From NCBI GenBank assembly GCA_023264135.1, contig JALQSZ010000075.1, positions 1 to 7,318 of the forward strand: DNA of 7,318 nucleotides, read 5' to 3'. Under the pieces are notes generated by a model. That model ran no database searches. It was not told where the DNA came from and worked only from the letters and a program-made list of their open reading frames with translations. This document shows positions 1-5,729 of the stretch, piece after piece. The first letter of the stretch is position 1, and each line of letters opens with the position of its first letter. The position numbers were made by a program, and so were the translations under genes. Source of the DNA: Acidimicrobiales bacterium (GTDB taxonomy: Bacteria > Actinomycetota > Acidimicrobiia > Acidimicrobiales > Acidimicrobilacustridaceae).

Positions 1-171
1 ATACCTCGTCGAGCATTTCAGGGCGATCACTACGACGTACCCACCGACTATCGCGAACGGGCGATCGAGTTGGGGGCGGAACCGGTCGCGTCACGCGAAC
101 TTGTTCGACGATTGCGCGCCGCAGGCCTGCGTCGCGTTCGATCGGCCCACGAACTCAACACTTCTGCCTAG
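1..171 (+). CDS. C-terminal fragment of an unidentified protein
   Basis: Frame 1 is open from the left edge to a TAG at 169-171 and gives 56 residues; the start lies outside the window. The visible part is charged and Arg-rich. It contains a stretch reading YRERAIELGAEPVASRELV followed by RRLRAAGLRRVR, which looks like two short amphipathic helices and could be a winged-helix or other nucleic-acid-contacting end. I do not recognise the family. The stop is in the same frame as the following arsC and only 9 bases separate it from that ATG, so the two could be co-transcribed. The stop codon is also the first three bases of the proposed arsC -10 box. The reading is supported by codon pattern and tight junction only. 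Confidence 0.55.
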   Translation: MPRRAFQGDHYDVPTDYRERAIELGAEPVASRELVRRLRAAGLRRVRSAHELNTSA

Positions 172-174
172 CAT
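169..174 (+). promoter_or_regulatory. Possible -10 box (TAGCAT) for leaderless arsC transcription
   Basis: TAGCAT fits the actinobacterial TAnnnT -10 consensus. Six bases separate it from the arsC ATG, so a start of transcription at the usual distance would fall on or next to the A of the ATG. There is no Shine-Dalgarno sequence before arsC. No convincing -35 element is seen. The box overlaps the stop codon of the upstream gene. Confidence 0.35.
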
Positions 175-180
175 CGGGCC

Positions 181-537
181 ATGGCCACCTACACCCTCTT
201 CCATAACCCGAAGTGCTCAACCTCGCGCAAGGTTGACGACGCGCTTACTGCAGCTGGTGCCGATGTCGAGACGGTGCTCTATCTCAAGACACCGCCAACC
301 AAAGCAGTTCTCGAGCGCATTATCGGCAAGCTCGATGATCCCGTGGCCGACCTCGTTCGGAAAGACAACCGGTTCAAAGAACTCGGCCTCAACGCCGATG
401 ACTACACAACGAAGACTGCAGTTGTTGCGTTGTTACTTGAACACCCGGAGCTGTTGCAGCGCCCGATCATCGAAACCTCATCGCGTGCGGCGATTGGCCG
501 ACCACCCGAAGAAGTTGTTGCGTCGTTCCTTGGCTGA
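181..537 (+). CDS. arsC: ArsC-family (glutaredoxin-type) arsenate reductase-like protein
   Basis: This 118-residue protein has the thioredoxin-fold ArsC signature. The N-terminal strand is followed by HNPKCSTSRK with the nucleophile at Cys12. The three arginines that bind arsenate in the plasmid R773 enzyme are at the same positions: Arg60 (DLVRKDN), Arg94 (LLQRPII) and Arg107 (IGRPPE). Family members reduce arsenate to arsenite in the cytosol through a Cys-arsenate adduct resolved by glutathione/glutaredoxin or an equivalent thiol. Cys12 is the only cysteine, so an external thiol is needed; in an actinobacterium this may be mycothiol, which is inference. The length suits the short chromosomal ArsC/YffB type rather than the 141-residue plasmid form. 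The start is fixed by an in-frame TAG 12 bases upstream. No arsR, arsB or acr3 gene is nearby, so an in vivo arsenate role is not certain; a related thiol-redox role is the alternative. It converges with the DUF6457 gene across 6 bases. Confidence 0.88.
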   Translation: MATYTLFHNPKCSTSRKVDDALTAAGADVETVLYLKTPPTKAVLERIIGKLDDPVADLVRKDNRFKELGLNADDYTTKTAVVALLLEHPELLQRPIIETSSRAAIGRPPEEVVASFLG

Positions 538-549
538 ACTCGTTTAGCC
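532..549. terminator. Hairpin spanning the convergent stops of arsC and the DUF6457 gene
   Basis: GGCTGAA and TTTAGCC pair into a 7-bp stem with one G-T wobble and a four-base CTCG loop. The stem contains both stop codons (TGA at 535-537 and TTA, read as TAA, at 544-546). No T-tract follows on either strand, so a classic intrinsic terminator is not shown; a bidirectional pausing or RNA-end stabilising hairpin is possible. Confidence 0.3.
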
Positions 550-756
550 CGCAGCGATCTCGTCGGCAATTGCTTTCGCCTCACGAGGTGAAACGCCCGA
601 TCGTCCGACAAGGAAACACGTAAGCGGCGCCGCGAGTCGTTCGGAAGTGTGCGCCGCAACACTGGCGAGGTCGAGCAGTGCATCGATGTCGTCCTGCGGA
701 AGTGCATCGATTCCGAGGCGTGCGGCGAAAGCGGTGAGCCATTCCTGTGCGTCCAT
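544..756 (-). CDS. Small DUF6457-domain protein
   Basis: The 70-residue protein is acidic and helical. It resembles the small actinobacterial DUF6457 family: an N-terminal DAQEWL segment (residues 2-7), a D-x-LLDLAS helix (26-32), and the characteristic APLTCFLVG stretch (43-51) before a last helix rich in Ala and charged residues. Such proteins, or domains of this type, often sit near or at the C-terminus of MobA-like molybdopterin-guanine dinucleotide biosynthesis proteins, but their function is not established and no molybdenum cofactor gene is visible here. The gene ends 6 bases from arsC, tail to tail, and is divergent from arfB with 41 bases between the two starts. There is no Shine-Dalgarno sequence; a TACGCT box 7 bases before the ATG suggests a leaderless transcript. 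The family call rests on remembered sequence pattern. Confidence 0.72.
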   Translation of the reverse strand: MDAQEWLTAFAARLGIDALPQDDIDALLDLASVAAHTSERLAAPLTCFLVGRSGVSPREAKAIADEIAAG

Positions 757-763
757 AGACCGC

Positions 764-769
764 AGCGTA
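764..769 (-). promoter_or_regulatory. Possible -10 box (TACGCT) for the DUF6457 gene
   Basis: On the minus strand TACGCT lies 7 bases before the ATG at 756 and fits TAnnnT. The placement would put the transcript start at about the ATG. No Shine-Dalgarno sequence or clear -35 element is present. Confidence 0.3.
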
Positions 770-784
770 GATCGGGTCGGCTCC

Positions 785-790
785 TAGGCT
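785..790 (+). promoter_or_regulatory. Possible -10 box (TAGGCT) for arfB
   Basis: TAGGCT fits TAnnnT and lies 7 bases before the arfB ATG, the same spacing as the divergent box for the DUF6457 gene. No Shine-Dalgarno sequence separates it from the start, which fits leaderless transcription. No clear -35 is visible. Confidence 0.33.
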
Positions 791-797
791 CAGTGAC

Positions 798-1214
798 ATG
801 GCCGAGGATGATGCACTGCGAGTCACCGCGTCGGTGGTGATCCCTGCGCATGAGTTGTCGTGGTCGTTTGGTCCAAGCGGAGGACCAGGCGGTCAGCACG
901 CGAATCGCGCCCACACTCGCGCCGAGGTGCGATTCGATGTCGAGGCGTCGGGCTCGCTTTCGCAGTATCAGCGTCAACGCATCATCGATCGCTTGGGGTC
1001 GGTCGTAATCGTTTCGGCCGACGATGAACGATCGCAGCTTCGAAATCGTCGCTTGGCACTTGATCGTCTTCGCCAGAAACTGGCGGGCGCGCTTCGGGTA
1101 GAACCACCTCGTCGCCCAACTCGGCCCGGTCGGGGAGCAGTCGAACGTCGTCTCGACGCCAAACGTCGGCAGGCGGCAAGAAAACGAGATCGGCGCGGCG
1201 GATTCGACGACTGA
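798..1214 (+). CDS. arfB: Peptidyl-tRNA hydrolase ArfB (YaeJ), ribosome rescue
   Basis: ArfB enters ribosomes stalled on mRNAs without a stop codon and hydrolyses the peptidyl-tRNA. The 138-residue length matches the family (E. coli ArfB is 140). The catalytic GGQ is at residues 31-33 within GPGGQHANRAHTRAEVRFD, the release-factor domain 3 signature. A SQLRNRRLALDRL helix (about 79-91) follows. The C-terminal tail is strongly basic: RRPTRPGRGAVERRLDAKRR (about 104-123) and then RKRDRRGG. In E. coli ArfB the equivalent tail lies in the empty mRNA channel and is required for rescue. The order and the RRPTRP-x-ERRL match argue for ArfB rather than a bona fide RF1/RF2, which would have codon-recognition domains. 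The gene is divergent from the DUF6457 gene and 39 bases upstream of the LLM pair. No Shine-Dalgarno is seen. Whether tmRNA is also present cannot be judged from this window. Confidence 0.93.
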   Translation: MAEDDALRVTASVVIPAHELSWSFGPSGGPGGQHANRAHTRAEVRFDVEASGSLSQYQRQRIIDRLGSVVIVSADDERSQLRNRRLALDRLRQKLAGALRVEPPRRPTRPGRGAVERRLDAKRRQAARKRDRRGGFDD

Positions 1215-1241
1215 TTCGCGGCGGCTGGCGTCGAGGATCAC

Positions 1242-1247
1242 TAGCCT
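1242..1247 (+). promoter_or_regulatory. Possible -10 box (TAGCCT) for the LLM oxidoreductase pair
   Basis: TAGCCT fits TAnnnT, with 6 bases before the GTG start at 1254. A GAGGA at 1233-1237 lies 16 bases from the GTG, too far for a normal Shine-Dalgarno site, so leaderless transcription is the better reading. No -35 consensus is apparent. Confidence 0.33.
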
Positions 1248-1253
1248 CACGAC

Positions 1254-2099
1254 GTGCGCTTCGGATTTAAAACCTCACCTCAACACACCACCTGGCAAGC
1301 AATGCTCGATGTTTGGCGAGCCGCCGATGACATCGATTTGTACGAATCAGGTTGGAATTTCGATCACTTCTATCCGATCTTTTCTGACGACTCTCATGGC
1401 CCGTGTCTTGAAGGGTGGTCGACCCTCACCGCGCTCGCACAAGCGACAACGCGCATTCGAGTCGGCGTGTTGGTGACCGGACTTCCGTATCGTCATCCAG
1501 CGGTGTTAGCCAACATGGCGGCAACGGTCGACATCATTTCCAACGGCCGCCTTGAACTTGGCGTAGGTGCCGGTTGGAACGACGAAGAAGCCAGCGCGTA
1601 TGGCATCAGCCTCGGTGGTTCGCTCACCGAACGATTCGACATGTTCGATGAAGCGCTTGAAGTCATCGTGTCGTTACTGACGAACGAGGTCTCGAACTTC
1701 AACGGACAGCACTTCACGCTGACCGACGCCTACTGCGAACCGAAGCCGATCCAACGACCACATCCTCCGATCTGTATCGGTGGAACTGGTCCGAAGCGCA
1801 CGATTCCCGCCGCCGCTCGTTGGGCACAACATTGGAATCATCCCGGCGGCTCGGTCGACGCATGGAAAGCGTCGCGCGATCTGTTGTGGGCCGAATGTGA
1901 ACGCATCGGCCGTGATCGTTCCGAGATCATGACCTCGACACATCTGCTGGCCGATGCCAATGATCCCGGCGTTGCCGTTGCGCAAGCCGAGGCCTATGCC
2001 GAGGCCGGACTCGATATGGGCATCGTGTACTTGCCCGCACCACATACGCCCGCCGTGCTCGAAGCGCACGCCGACGCGCTCGCTCATCTCACGAACTAA
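1254..2099 (+). CDS. LLM-class F420-dependent oxidoreductase (TIGR03560-like)
   Basis: The 281-residue protein has the luciferase-like (bacterial luciferase/F420 reductase) TIM-barrel pattern. A beta-1 start MRFGFKTSPQ is followed by the WNFDHFYPIF segment (34-43). The hallmark run at 67-108 includes RIRVGVLVTGLPYRHP, then ATVDIISNGRLELGVGAGW. A CIGGTGPKRT strand-loop typical of cofactor-phosphate binding follows in the second half. Members transfer hydride between F420H2 (or FMNH2) and small organic substrates in the cytosol; the substrate here cannot be read from sequence. The overall pattern resembles the TIGR03560 subfamily. The start is GTG: an in-frame TAG lies only 12 bases upstream and the residues from the GTG are the expected first strand, while the next ATG (codon 17) would remove it. 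The following LLM gene starts 15 bases after the stop, so the two probably form an operon. Direct F420 use is inferred from family. Confidence 0.87.
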   Translation: MRFGFKTSPQHTTWQAMLDVWRAADDIDLYESGWNFDHFYPIFSDDSHGPCLEGWSTLTALAQATTRIRVGVLVTGLPYRHPAVLANMAATVDIISNGRLELGVGAGWNDEEASAYGISLGGSLTERFDMFDEALEVIVSLLTNEVSNFNGQHFTLTDAYCEPKPIQRPHPPICIGGTGPKRTIPAAARWAQHWNHPGGSVDAWKASRDLLWAECERIGRDRSEIMTSTHLLADANDPGVAVAQAEAYAEAGLDMGIVYLPAPHTPAVLEAHADALAHLTN

Positions 2100-2104
2100 C
2101 ACTC

Positions 2105-2109
2105 AGGAG
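2105..2109 (+). promoter_or_regulatory. Shine-Dalgarno site (AGGAG) of the second LLM gene
   Basis: AGGAG lies 5 bases before the ATG at 2115, inside the 15-base gap after the first LLM stop. It supports this start and a shared transcript. It contrasts with the genes that begin transcription units here, most of which lack such a site. Confidence 0.75.
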
Positions 2110-2114
2110 CCATC

Positions 2115-2999
2115 ATGGAAATCGGAATTTTCAGCCAACCAGCAACCGTCGATAAGGCCGTTGAACACGCGCGTCTTTTTTCTGATGCGGGCTTCGGCTC
2201 GTACTGGATGCCGCAGATCTTTGGTCTCGACACGCTGACCGCGCTCACGGTTGTTGCTCGTGAAGTTCCGAAGGTTCGTCTCGGCACAGCGGTGGTTCCG
2301 ACCTACCCGCGTCATCCAGCGATGCTCGCCGCACAAGCTCGTACGTTGCAGCAAGTAGCCGATGGTCGGTTCACGCTTGGTATTGGGCTGTCGCATCAAA
2401 TGGTGATCGAAGGCATGTTCGGCATGACCTTCGAGAAGCCGGTGCGTCACTTGCGTGAATACCTCAGCATCTTGATGCCGTTGCTGAATGGTGAAGCTGC
2501 TGATTTCGGTGGCGAGACGCTTCACGGACACTTGTCGCTCGACATTCCCGATTCCACTCCAGTCGACACGCTGGTCGCTGCACTCGGCACACAGATGCTG
2601 AATGTGACCGCGCGTATGGCACAGGGAACGGCCACCTGGATGACGGGTCCCACCACGATTGGTTCTCATATCGCGCCGACCATCACAAAGGCTGCTGCCG
2701 AGGCTGGACGCCCGGCACCACGGATTGTGTGTGCGCTTCCCGTGTGTGTCACCGACGACGAAGCTGGTGCGCGCGCAAAGGCCGCCGAGGAATTTCTCGT
2801 GTACGGATTTCTTCCTTCGTATCGAGCGATGCTCGATCGTGAAGGTGTTGAAGGTCCGGCCGATGTCGCGCTCGTCGGAGACGCGGCAACGGTGCGCGCG
2901 GGTATCGAAAAGATTTTCGAAGCGGGAGCAACCGAGTTTGTTGCGGTTCCCTACGACAATCGCGACGCAACCCTCGAGGTACTCGCAGGGCTGTTGTAG
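2115..2999 (+). CDS. LLM-class F420-dependent oxidoreductase (TIGR03564-like)
   Basis: The 294-residue protein is a second luciferase-like monooxygenase-fold enzyme, clearly diverged from its neighbour. It starts with the MEIGIFSQP strand, then GFGSYWMPQIFGLDTLTALT (27-46). The LLM core KVRLGTAVVPTYPRHPAML (53-71) leads to QVADGRFTLGIGLSHQ (80-95), where the Gly-Ser-His variant replaces the GAGW of the upstream protein. Later features are PRIVCALPVCVTDD and a C-terminal EAGATEFVAVP before the last helix. The pattern resembles TIGR03564, an actinobacterial group thought to use F420. It should act in the cytosol as an oxidoreductase of unknown substrate. It has a strong ribosome binding site and follows the first LLM gene by 15 bases, so co-transcription is likely; they could act on successive steps of one pathway, which is inference. 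Its end faces the sulfatase end across 7 bases. Confidence 0.88.
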   Translation: MEIGIFSQPATVDKAVEHARLFSDAGFGSYWMPQIFGLDTLTALTVVAREVPKVRLGTAVVPTYPRHPAMLAAQARTLQQVADGRFTLGIGLSHQMVIEGMFGMTFEKPVRHLREYLSILMPLLNGEAADFGGETLHGHLSLDIPDSTPVDTLVAALGTQMLNVTARMAQGTATWMTGPTTIGSHIAPTITKAAAEAGRPAPRIVCALPVCVTDDEAGARAKAAEEFLVYGFLPSYRAMLDREGVEGPADVALVGDAATVRAGIEKIFEAGATEFVAVPYDNRDATLEVLAGLL

Positions 3000-3006
3000 T
3001 TCGCGA

Positions 3007-4551
3007 TCAGACCGGCGCTTCGGCGTGCCGGAATTCGCGCGGTTCCACGAAGTGCGCGGCGAGATCGATCAGGAGTTCGTCGCGCAGTGAGCGGCGGTCG
3101 GGGTCGTCCCACAGATTGATCTGTTGCAACGGATCGAGCGCGAGGTCGTACAACTCACCTTCGGTGCCGTCGTGAACGGTGCCGGGTTGGTAGGTCGTGC
3201 ACACGAAGTTGTCGCGCATGATGGTGCGCAAATGAATTTCGGTACCGTCGGGCTGACGGCTATCCCATTCAGTCGTGACGCGCTCGAACCCACGAGCATG
3301 CGCATCGGCATCGTCGATGGGAAGAGGACGGCCTTCCATCCAGTCGGGTGGCTGCACGCCAGCGATGGTGCAGAACGTGGGAGCGAGATCAAGCAGACCA
3401 ACGGGCTTCGACACACGCGCGGTTGCATCGATGCCACCGCCGGCCGACGGCGCCGGTCGCCAAATAAGCGGAAGGCGCATGAGTGAATCGACGTGATACG
3501 GGCCTTTAAAGAGGAACCCGAAATCGCCTTGGAACTCGCCATGGTCGGTGGTGAACACGATGTCGAGATCGTCGCTCCACCCTTTGGCGTCGATCGCGGC
3601 CAGCACTCGACCAATGGCCTCGTCGATGAGTTCGTTCTCGATATGTGTCATCGCATTGACTTCGAGAATCTGATCGGCCGTGAGCGTGGCAGGAACCCAT
3701 TTGCCGGGAGCCTCGTAATTGCTGACGAGCTGTCCGTCGTACCAAAGGCGCCAGTGACGCGGCTTTGAATCGATGATGGCTTCGCGTTCGGCTTGGTTCT
3801 GCGGATAACCGGCTGGCAGATCGAGGTCGCGCCAGTTGACGCGATGAAGTTCTGATTCAGGTGGGTCCCACGGGTGGTGCGGATCGGGAAAGCTCATCCA
3901 GCAGAACCAATCATCGTCTGCGTTCAAACCATCGAGCCAGGAGATCGTTCGATCGGCAACCCAATCGGTGTGGTACCAATCGCGCGGAACCGCATTGCGT
4001 TTGATCTGCGGTGCGCCGGTGTCGCCGCCGGGCACGTCGCTCACTTCAAGATCGCCATCGAGAACTTGAAAGAACATGCCGATGGCTTCGGGATGGTTAG
4101 TGCGAATCCCCCGTGAGTAATGCGTGAAGCCAGCTGCACCATGTGTGGCCAGCTCCATATGATCGAAACCGCGATGGCCTTCGGTTGCGCCAGTGAATCC
4201 TTGTTGGTTTTCTTCGAAACGCAAGAACGGATCGAGCAGCGGTTCGAAATGACTCTTGCCGATGAGCGCGGTTCGGTAGCCGGCGTCGCGCAACACTGCC
4301 GCGACACTTGGAGATTCAACCGGAAGCGGAACGCCGTTCATCCAGACACCGTGCGTTCCGACATTTTGACCAGTGACCATCGTTGAACGCGATGGCATGC
4401 ACACAACGTTTTGCGGTTGCGCGCGGTCATAAGAAATGCCGTTGGCTGCGAACGAATCGATGTTCGGTGTGCGAGCAACGTTGCCGCCATTCGCGCCAAT
4501 CGCGTCGTAACGCATTTGGTCGGTGGTGATGAAAAGAATCTTGCGACCCAT
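3007..4551 (-). CDS. Formylglycine-type sulfatase, probably cytosolic
   Basis: This 514-residue alkaline-phosphatase-superfamily sulfatase hydrolyses sulfate (or related) esters. Cys51 in VVCMPSRSTMVTGQ is the CxPSR site that a formylglycine-generating enzyme would oxidise. Visible metal and active-site residues include Asp11-Gln12 (ITTDQMRYD), Arg55, His67 (VGTHGVW), Lys99 and His101 (IGKSHFEP), His225-His226 (FPDPHHPWDPP), Asp336-His337 (TTDHGEFQGD) and Lys349 (LFKGPYH). A GELYDLALDP-x-NLWDDP C-terminal motif (465-484) is common in the family. The first metal motif is DQ rather than the DD of classical arylsulfatases, a feature shared with choline sulfatase and phosphonate monoester hydrolase relatives, so the substrate may be a small ester. 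There is no signal peptide, so it is predicted in the cytosol. Its ATG overlaps the stop of the SRPBCC gene by one base (TGATG), implying coupled translation. No formylglycine-generating enzyme is in the window. Confidence 0.93.
   Translation of the reverse strand: MGRKILFITTDQMRYDAIGANGGNVARTPNIDSFAANGISYDRAQPQNVVCMPSRSTMVTGQNVGTHGVWMNGVPLPVESPSVAAVLRDAGYRTALIGKSHFEPLLDPFLRFEENQQGFTGATEGHRGFDHMELATHGAAGFTHYSRGIRTNHPEAIGMFFQVLDGDLEVSDVPGGDTGAPQIKRNAVPRDWYHTDWVADRTISWLDGLNADDDWFCWMSFPDPHHPWDPPESELHRVNWRDLDLPAGYPQNQAEREAIIDSKPRHWRLWYDGQLVSNYEAPGKWVPATLTADQILEVNAMTHIENELIDEAIGRVLAAIDAKGWSDDLDIVFTTDHGEFQGDFGFLFKGPYHVDSLMRLPLIWRPAPSAGGGIDATARVSKPVGLLDLAPTFCTIAGVQPPDWMEGRPLPIDDADAHARGFERVTTEWDSRQPDGTEIHLRTIMRDNFVCTTYQPGTVHDGTEGELYDLALDPLQQINLWDDPDRRSLRDELLIDLAAHFVEPREFRHAEAPV
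3012..3031. terminator. GC-rich hairpin with a TTCG tip at the LLM/sulfatase convergent end
   Basis: CCGGC pairs with GCCGG, and the inner GC-TTCG-GC can close a C(UUCG)G tetraloop, leaving a two-base GT bulge on the 3' arm. It lies 13 bases after the second LLM stop, inside the last codons of the convergent sulfatase. No T-tract follows on the plus strand, so it may end or protect the LLM transcript, but a canonical terminator is not shown. Confidence 0.3.
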
Positions 4552-4958
4552 CAGCGTTCATCCTCGGTGTGATCGTTGAGCATTCGCGCCAGGTTTCCGA
4601 TGCCTTCTGAAATGACACCGTCGAGCACGAAGGCCATGGGGTCGGGGGAGATTTCGGTGGAATAGAGCAGGAGACAGCCCGGTTCTCCGTCTTCAATGAC
4701 ATCCATCGTGCCGAGGTGGTACTTCACCGGCAACGGCCCGGTGATGCGGTACTGAAAGCGGCGCATGCGGTGATCGAGCGTGACGATTTCTTCAAAGACG
4801 GGCAGACCCGCGGCAAGGGTGAGGGTGCGGATGTTGCCCTCGACGGTGGCGGCGGTGACGCCAGGGAACCACTGCACGATGCGCGTCGGATCACCCACGA
4901 CTTTCCAGACGTCGTCAGCATTTCGCTGGACTCGGGCATGTGATCTGATGGTGGCCAT
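4551..4958 (-). CDS. SRPBCC-fold (polyketide cyclase/START-like) protein
   Basis: The 135-residue protein fits the SRPBCC fold, a small helix-grip barrel that holds a hydrophobic ligand. Early residues ATIRSHARVQRNADDVWKVV form the first strand and helix, then GDPTRIVQWFPGV (23-34) with the Trp-Phe-Pro-Gly turn seen in polyketide_cyc2-type members. Strands include RTLTLA, PVFEEIVTLDHRMRRFQYRI and CLLLYSTEI. A long C-terminal helix (about 113-129, SEGIGNLARML) covers the cavity. No ligand or reaction can be assigned; members range from cyclases and dehydratases to lipid carriers. The ATG has a GGAG ribosome site 5 bases upstream. It is first in a two-gene unit with the sulfatase, and the TGATG overlap suggests the two proteins are needed together; a role in presenting or processing a sulfated small molecule is speculation. 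Confidence 0.82.
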   Translation of the reverse strand: MATIRSHARVQRNADDVWKVVGDPTRIVQWFPGVTAATVEGNIRTLTLAAGLPVFEEIVTLDHRMRRFQYRITGPLPVKYHLGTMDVIEDGEPGCLLLYSTEISPDPMAFVLDGVISEGIGNLARMLNDHTEDER

Positions 4959-4963
4959 CGCAA

Positions 4964-4967
4964 CTCC
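4964..4967 (-). promoter_or_regulatory. Shine-Dalgarno site (GGAG) of the SRPBCC gene
   Basis: On the minus strand GGAG lies 5 bases before the ATG at 4958. With the -10-like TAGTCT at 4990-4985 this predicts a leader of about 20 bases, unlike the apparently leaderless genes elsewhere in the window. Confidence 0.6.
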
Positions 4968-4981
4968 AGGGCAGGAACGTG

Positions 4982-5007
4982 GTCAGACTACCGTCAATTA
5001 GAGTGAC
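4982..5007. promoter_or_regulatory. Divergent promoter region with imperfect dyad
   Basis: GTCAGACTA (4982-4990) and TAGAGTGAC (4999-5007) are inverted copies matching at 7 of 9 positions, with an 8-base spacer. Each arm holds a TAnnnT box pointing outward: TAGAGT (4999-5004, plus) lies 8 bases before the acyltransferase ATG, and TAGTCT (4990-4985, minus) lies before the SRPBCC gene with its leader. The two promoters would overlap and could compete for polymerase. The dyad may alternatively be an operator, or simply reflect the two -10 boxes and neighbouring bases. Confidence 0.35.
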
Positions 5008-5012
5008 AATTC

Positions 5013-5720
5013 ATGTCTTGGTCTGATCGTCTTCGCGCAGAGACTCGGTCGCTGGCAACGACGGCGATCAACGCGGCATGGACGCGCATTCGTCTTGCTG
5101 GCGCGATCAATGCCGAGCATCGGTTGGCTCGTCGCTATGGCTCGATGGGGCGGGGGAGTTACGTCGCGTTCCCGCAAGGGGATTGCTACAACGCGCACGC
5201 GATTCATATCGGTGAGGACTGTTTTGTTGGGGCCGGCACCACACTCGCTGTGGGCATGCCGACGGAAACGTATCCGGCTGACACGCCACCGGTCATCGAA
5301 ATCGGTGATCGCACCACCATCGGAAAAGACTGTTGGTTTGTGGCGCGCCATTCGATCGTGCTCGAGGCGGACTGCACGATTGCGCCGAACGTGTACTTCA
5401 CCGATCACAACCACACCTATGCCGACCCGTGGCTTCCGGTTGGCAAGCAGGTCTTGCAGGGTTTCTCGGTTCGAGTGGGTGCGGGAACCTGGATCGGTAC
5501 AAACGTTGTTGTGTTGCCGGGAGCAAACATTGGTCGCAATTGCGCGATCGCTGCTGGTTCGATCGTGCGCGGCGACATTCCCGATCACAGCGTTGTCGTT
5601 GGTGTTCCCGGCCGTGTGGTTCGACGTTGGATCGACGGTGAAGGCTGGGTGCCGCCACTTACGAACGAAGTAGTTGTTGTCGAAGGTTGGCCTGTCGGAG
5701 TTCGACCAACTGACGCGTGA
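5013..5720 (+). CDS. Left-handed beta-helix acyltransferase (hexapeptide repeat)
   Basis: The 235-residue protein has the isoleucine-patch hexapeptide pattern of the LbH acyltransferases: IHIGEDCFVGAGTTLAVGM (64-82), IEIGDRTTIGKDCWFVARHS (95-114), then SIVLEADCTIAPNVYFT. A second block, VRVGAGTWIGTNVVVLPGAN (153-172), is followed by IGRNCAIAAGSIVRGDIP. The FTDHNHTYADP loop (129-139) carries His132 and His134, the site of the likely catalytic histidine in WbbJ/maltose-acetyltransferase-like enzymes. The closing VVVGVPGRVVRRW (194-206) is the usual end of the helix. Such trimeric enzymes transfer acetyl or other acyl groups from CoA to sugars or related hydroxyls; here the acceptor is unknown. 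An N-terminal helix of about 40 residues precedes the helix domain and a 30-residue tail follows. No clear Shine-Dalgarno is seen; a TAGAGT box is 8 bases upstream. It is divergent from the SRPBCC gene and converges with the DUF285 gene across 9 bases. A cell-surface glycan role is possible but not shown. Confidence 0.88.
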   Translation: MSWSDRLRAETRSLATTAINAAWTRIRLAGAINAEHRLARRYGSMGRGSYVAFPQGDCYNAHAIHIGEDCFVGAGTTLAVGMPTETYPADTPPVIEIGDRTTIGKDCWFVARHSIVLEADCTIAPNVYFTDHNHTYADPWLPVGKQVLQGFSVRVGAGTWIGTNVVVLPGANIGRNCAIAAGSIVRGDIPDHSVVVGVPGRVVRRWIDGEGWVPPLTNEVVVVEGWPVGVRPTDA

Positions 5721-5729
5721 GTGTGACGT

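Noticed and set aside
1233..1237. GAGGA as the Shine-Dalgarno site of the first LLM gene
   Set aside because: It is 16 bases from the only possible GTG start, too far for normal use; the in-frame TAG at 1242-1244 excludes an earlier start.
402..1250. A 282-codon open frame on the minus strand
   Set aside because: It runs antisense across arsC, overlaps the DUF6457 gene in another frame and runs antisense to arfB; its translation is Arg/Ser-rich without any domain, as expected of a shadow frame in GC-rich DNA.
2103..2669. A 188-codon minus-strand frame opposite the second LLM gene
   Set aside because: The plus-strand LLM protein is unmistakable and has a ribosome binding site; the antisense product has no recognisable pattern.
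4998..5588. A 196-codon minus-strand frame opposite the acyltransferase
   Set aside because: The plus-strand frame carries clear hexapeptide repeats; the antisense translation is a composition-driven shadow.
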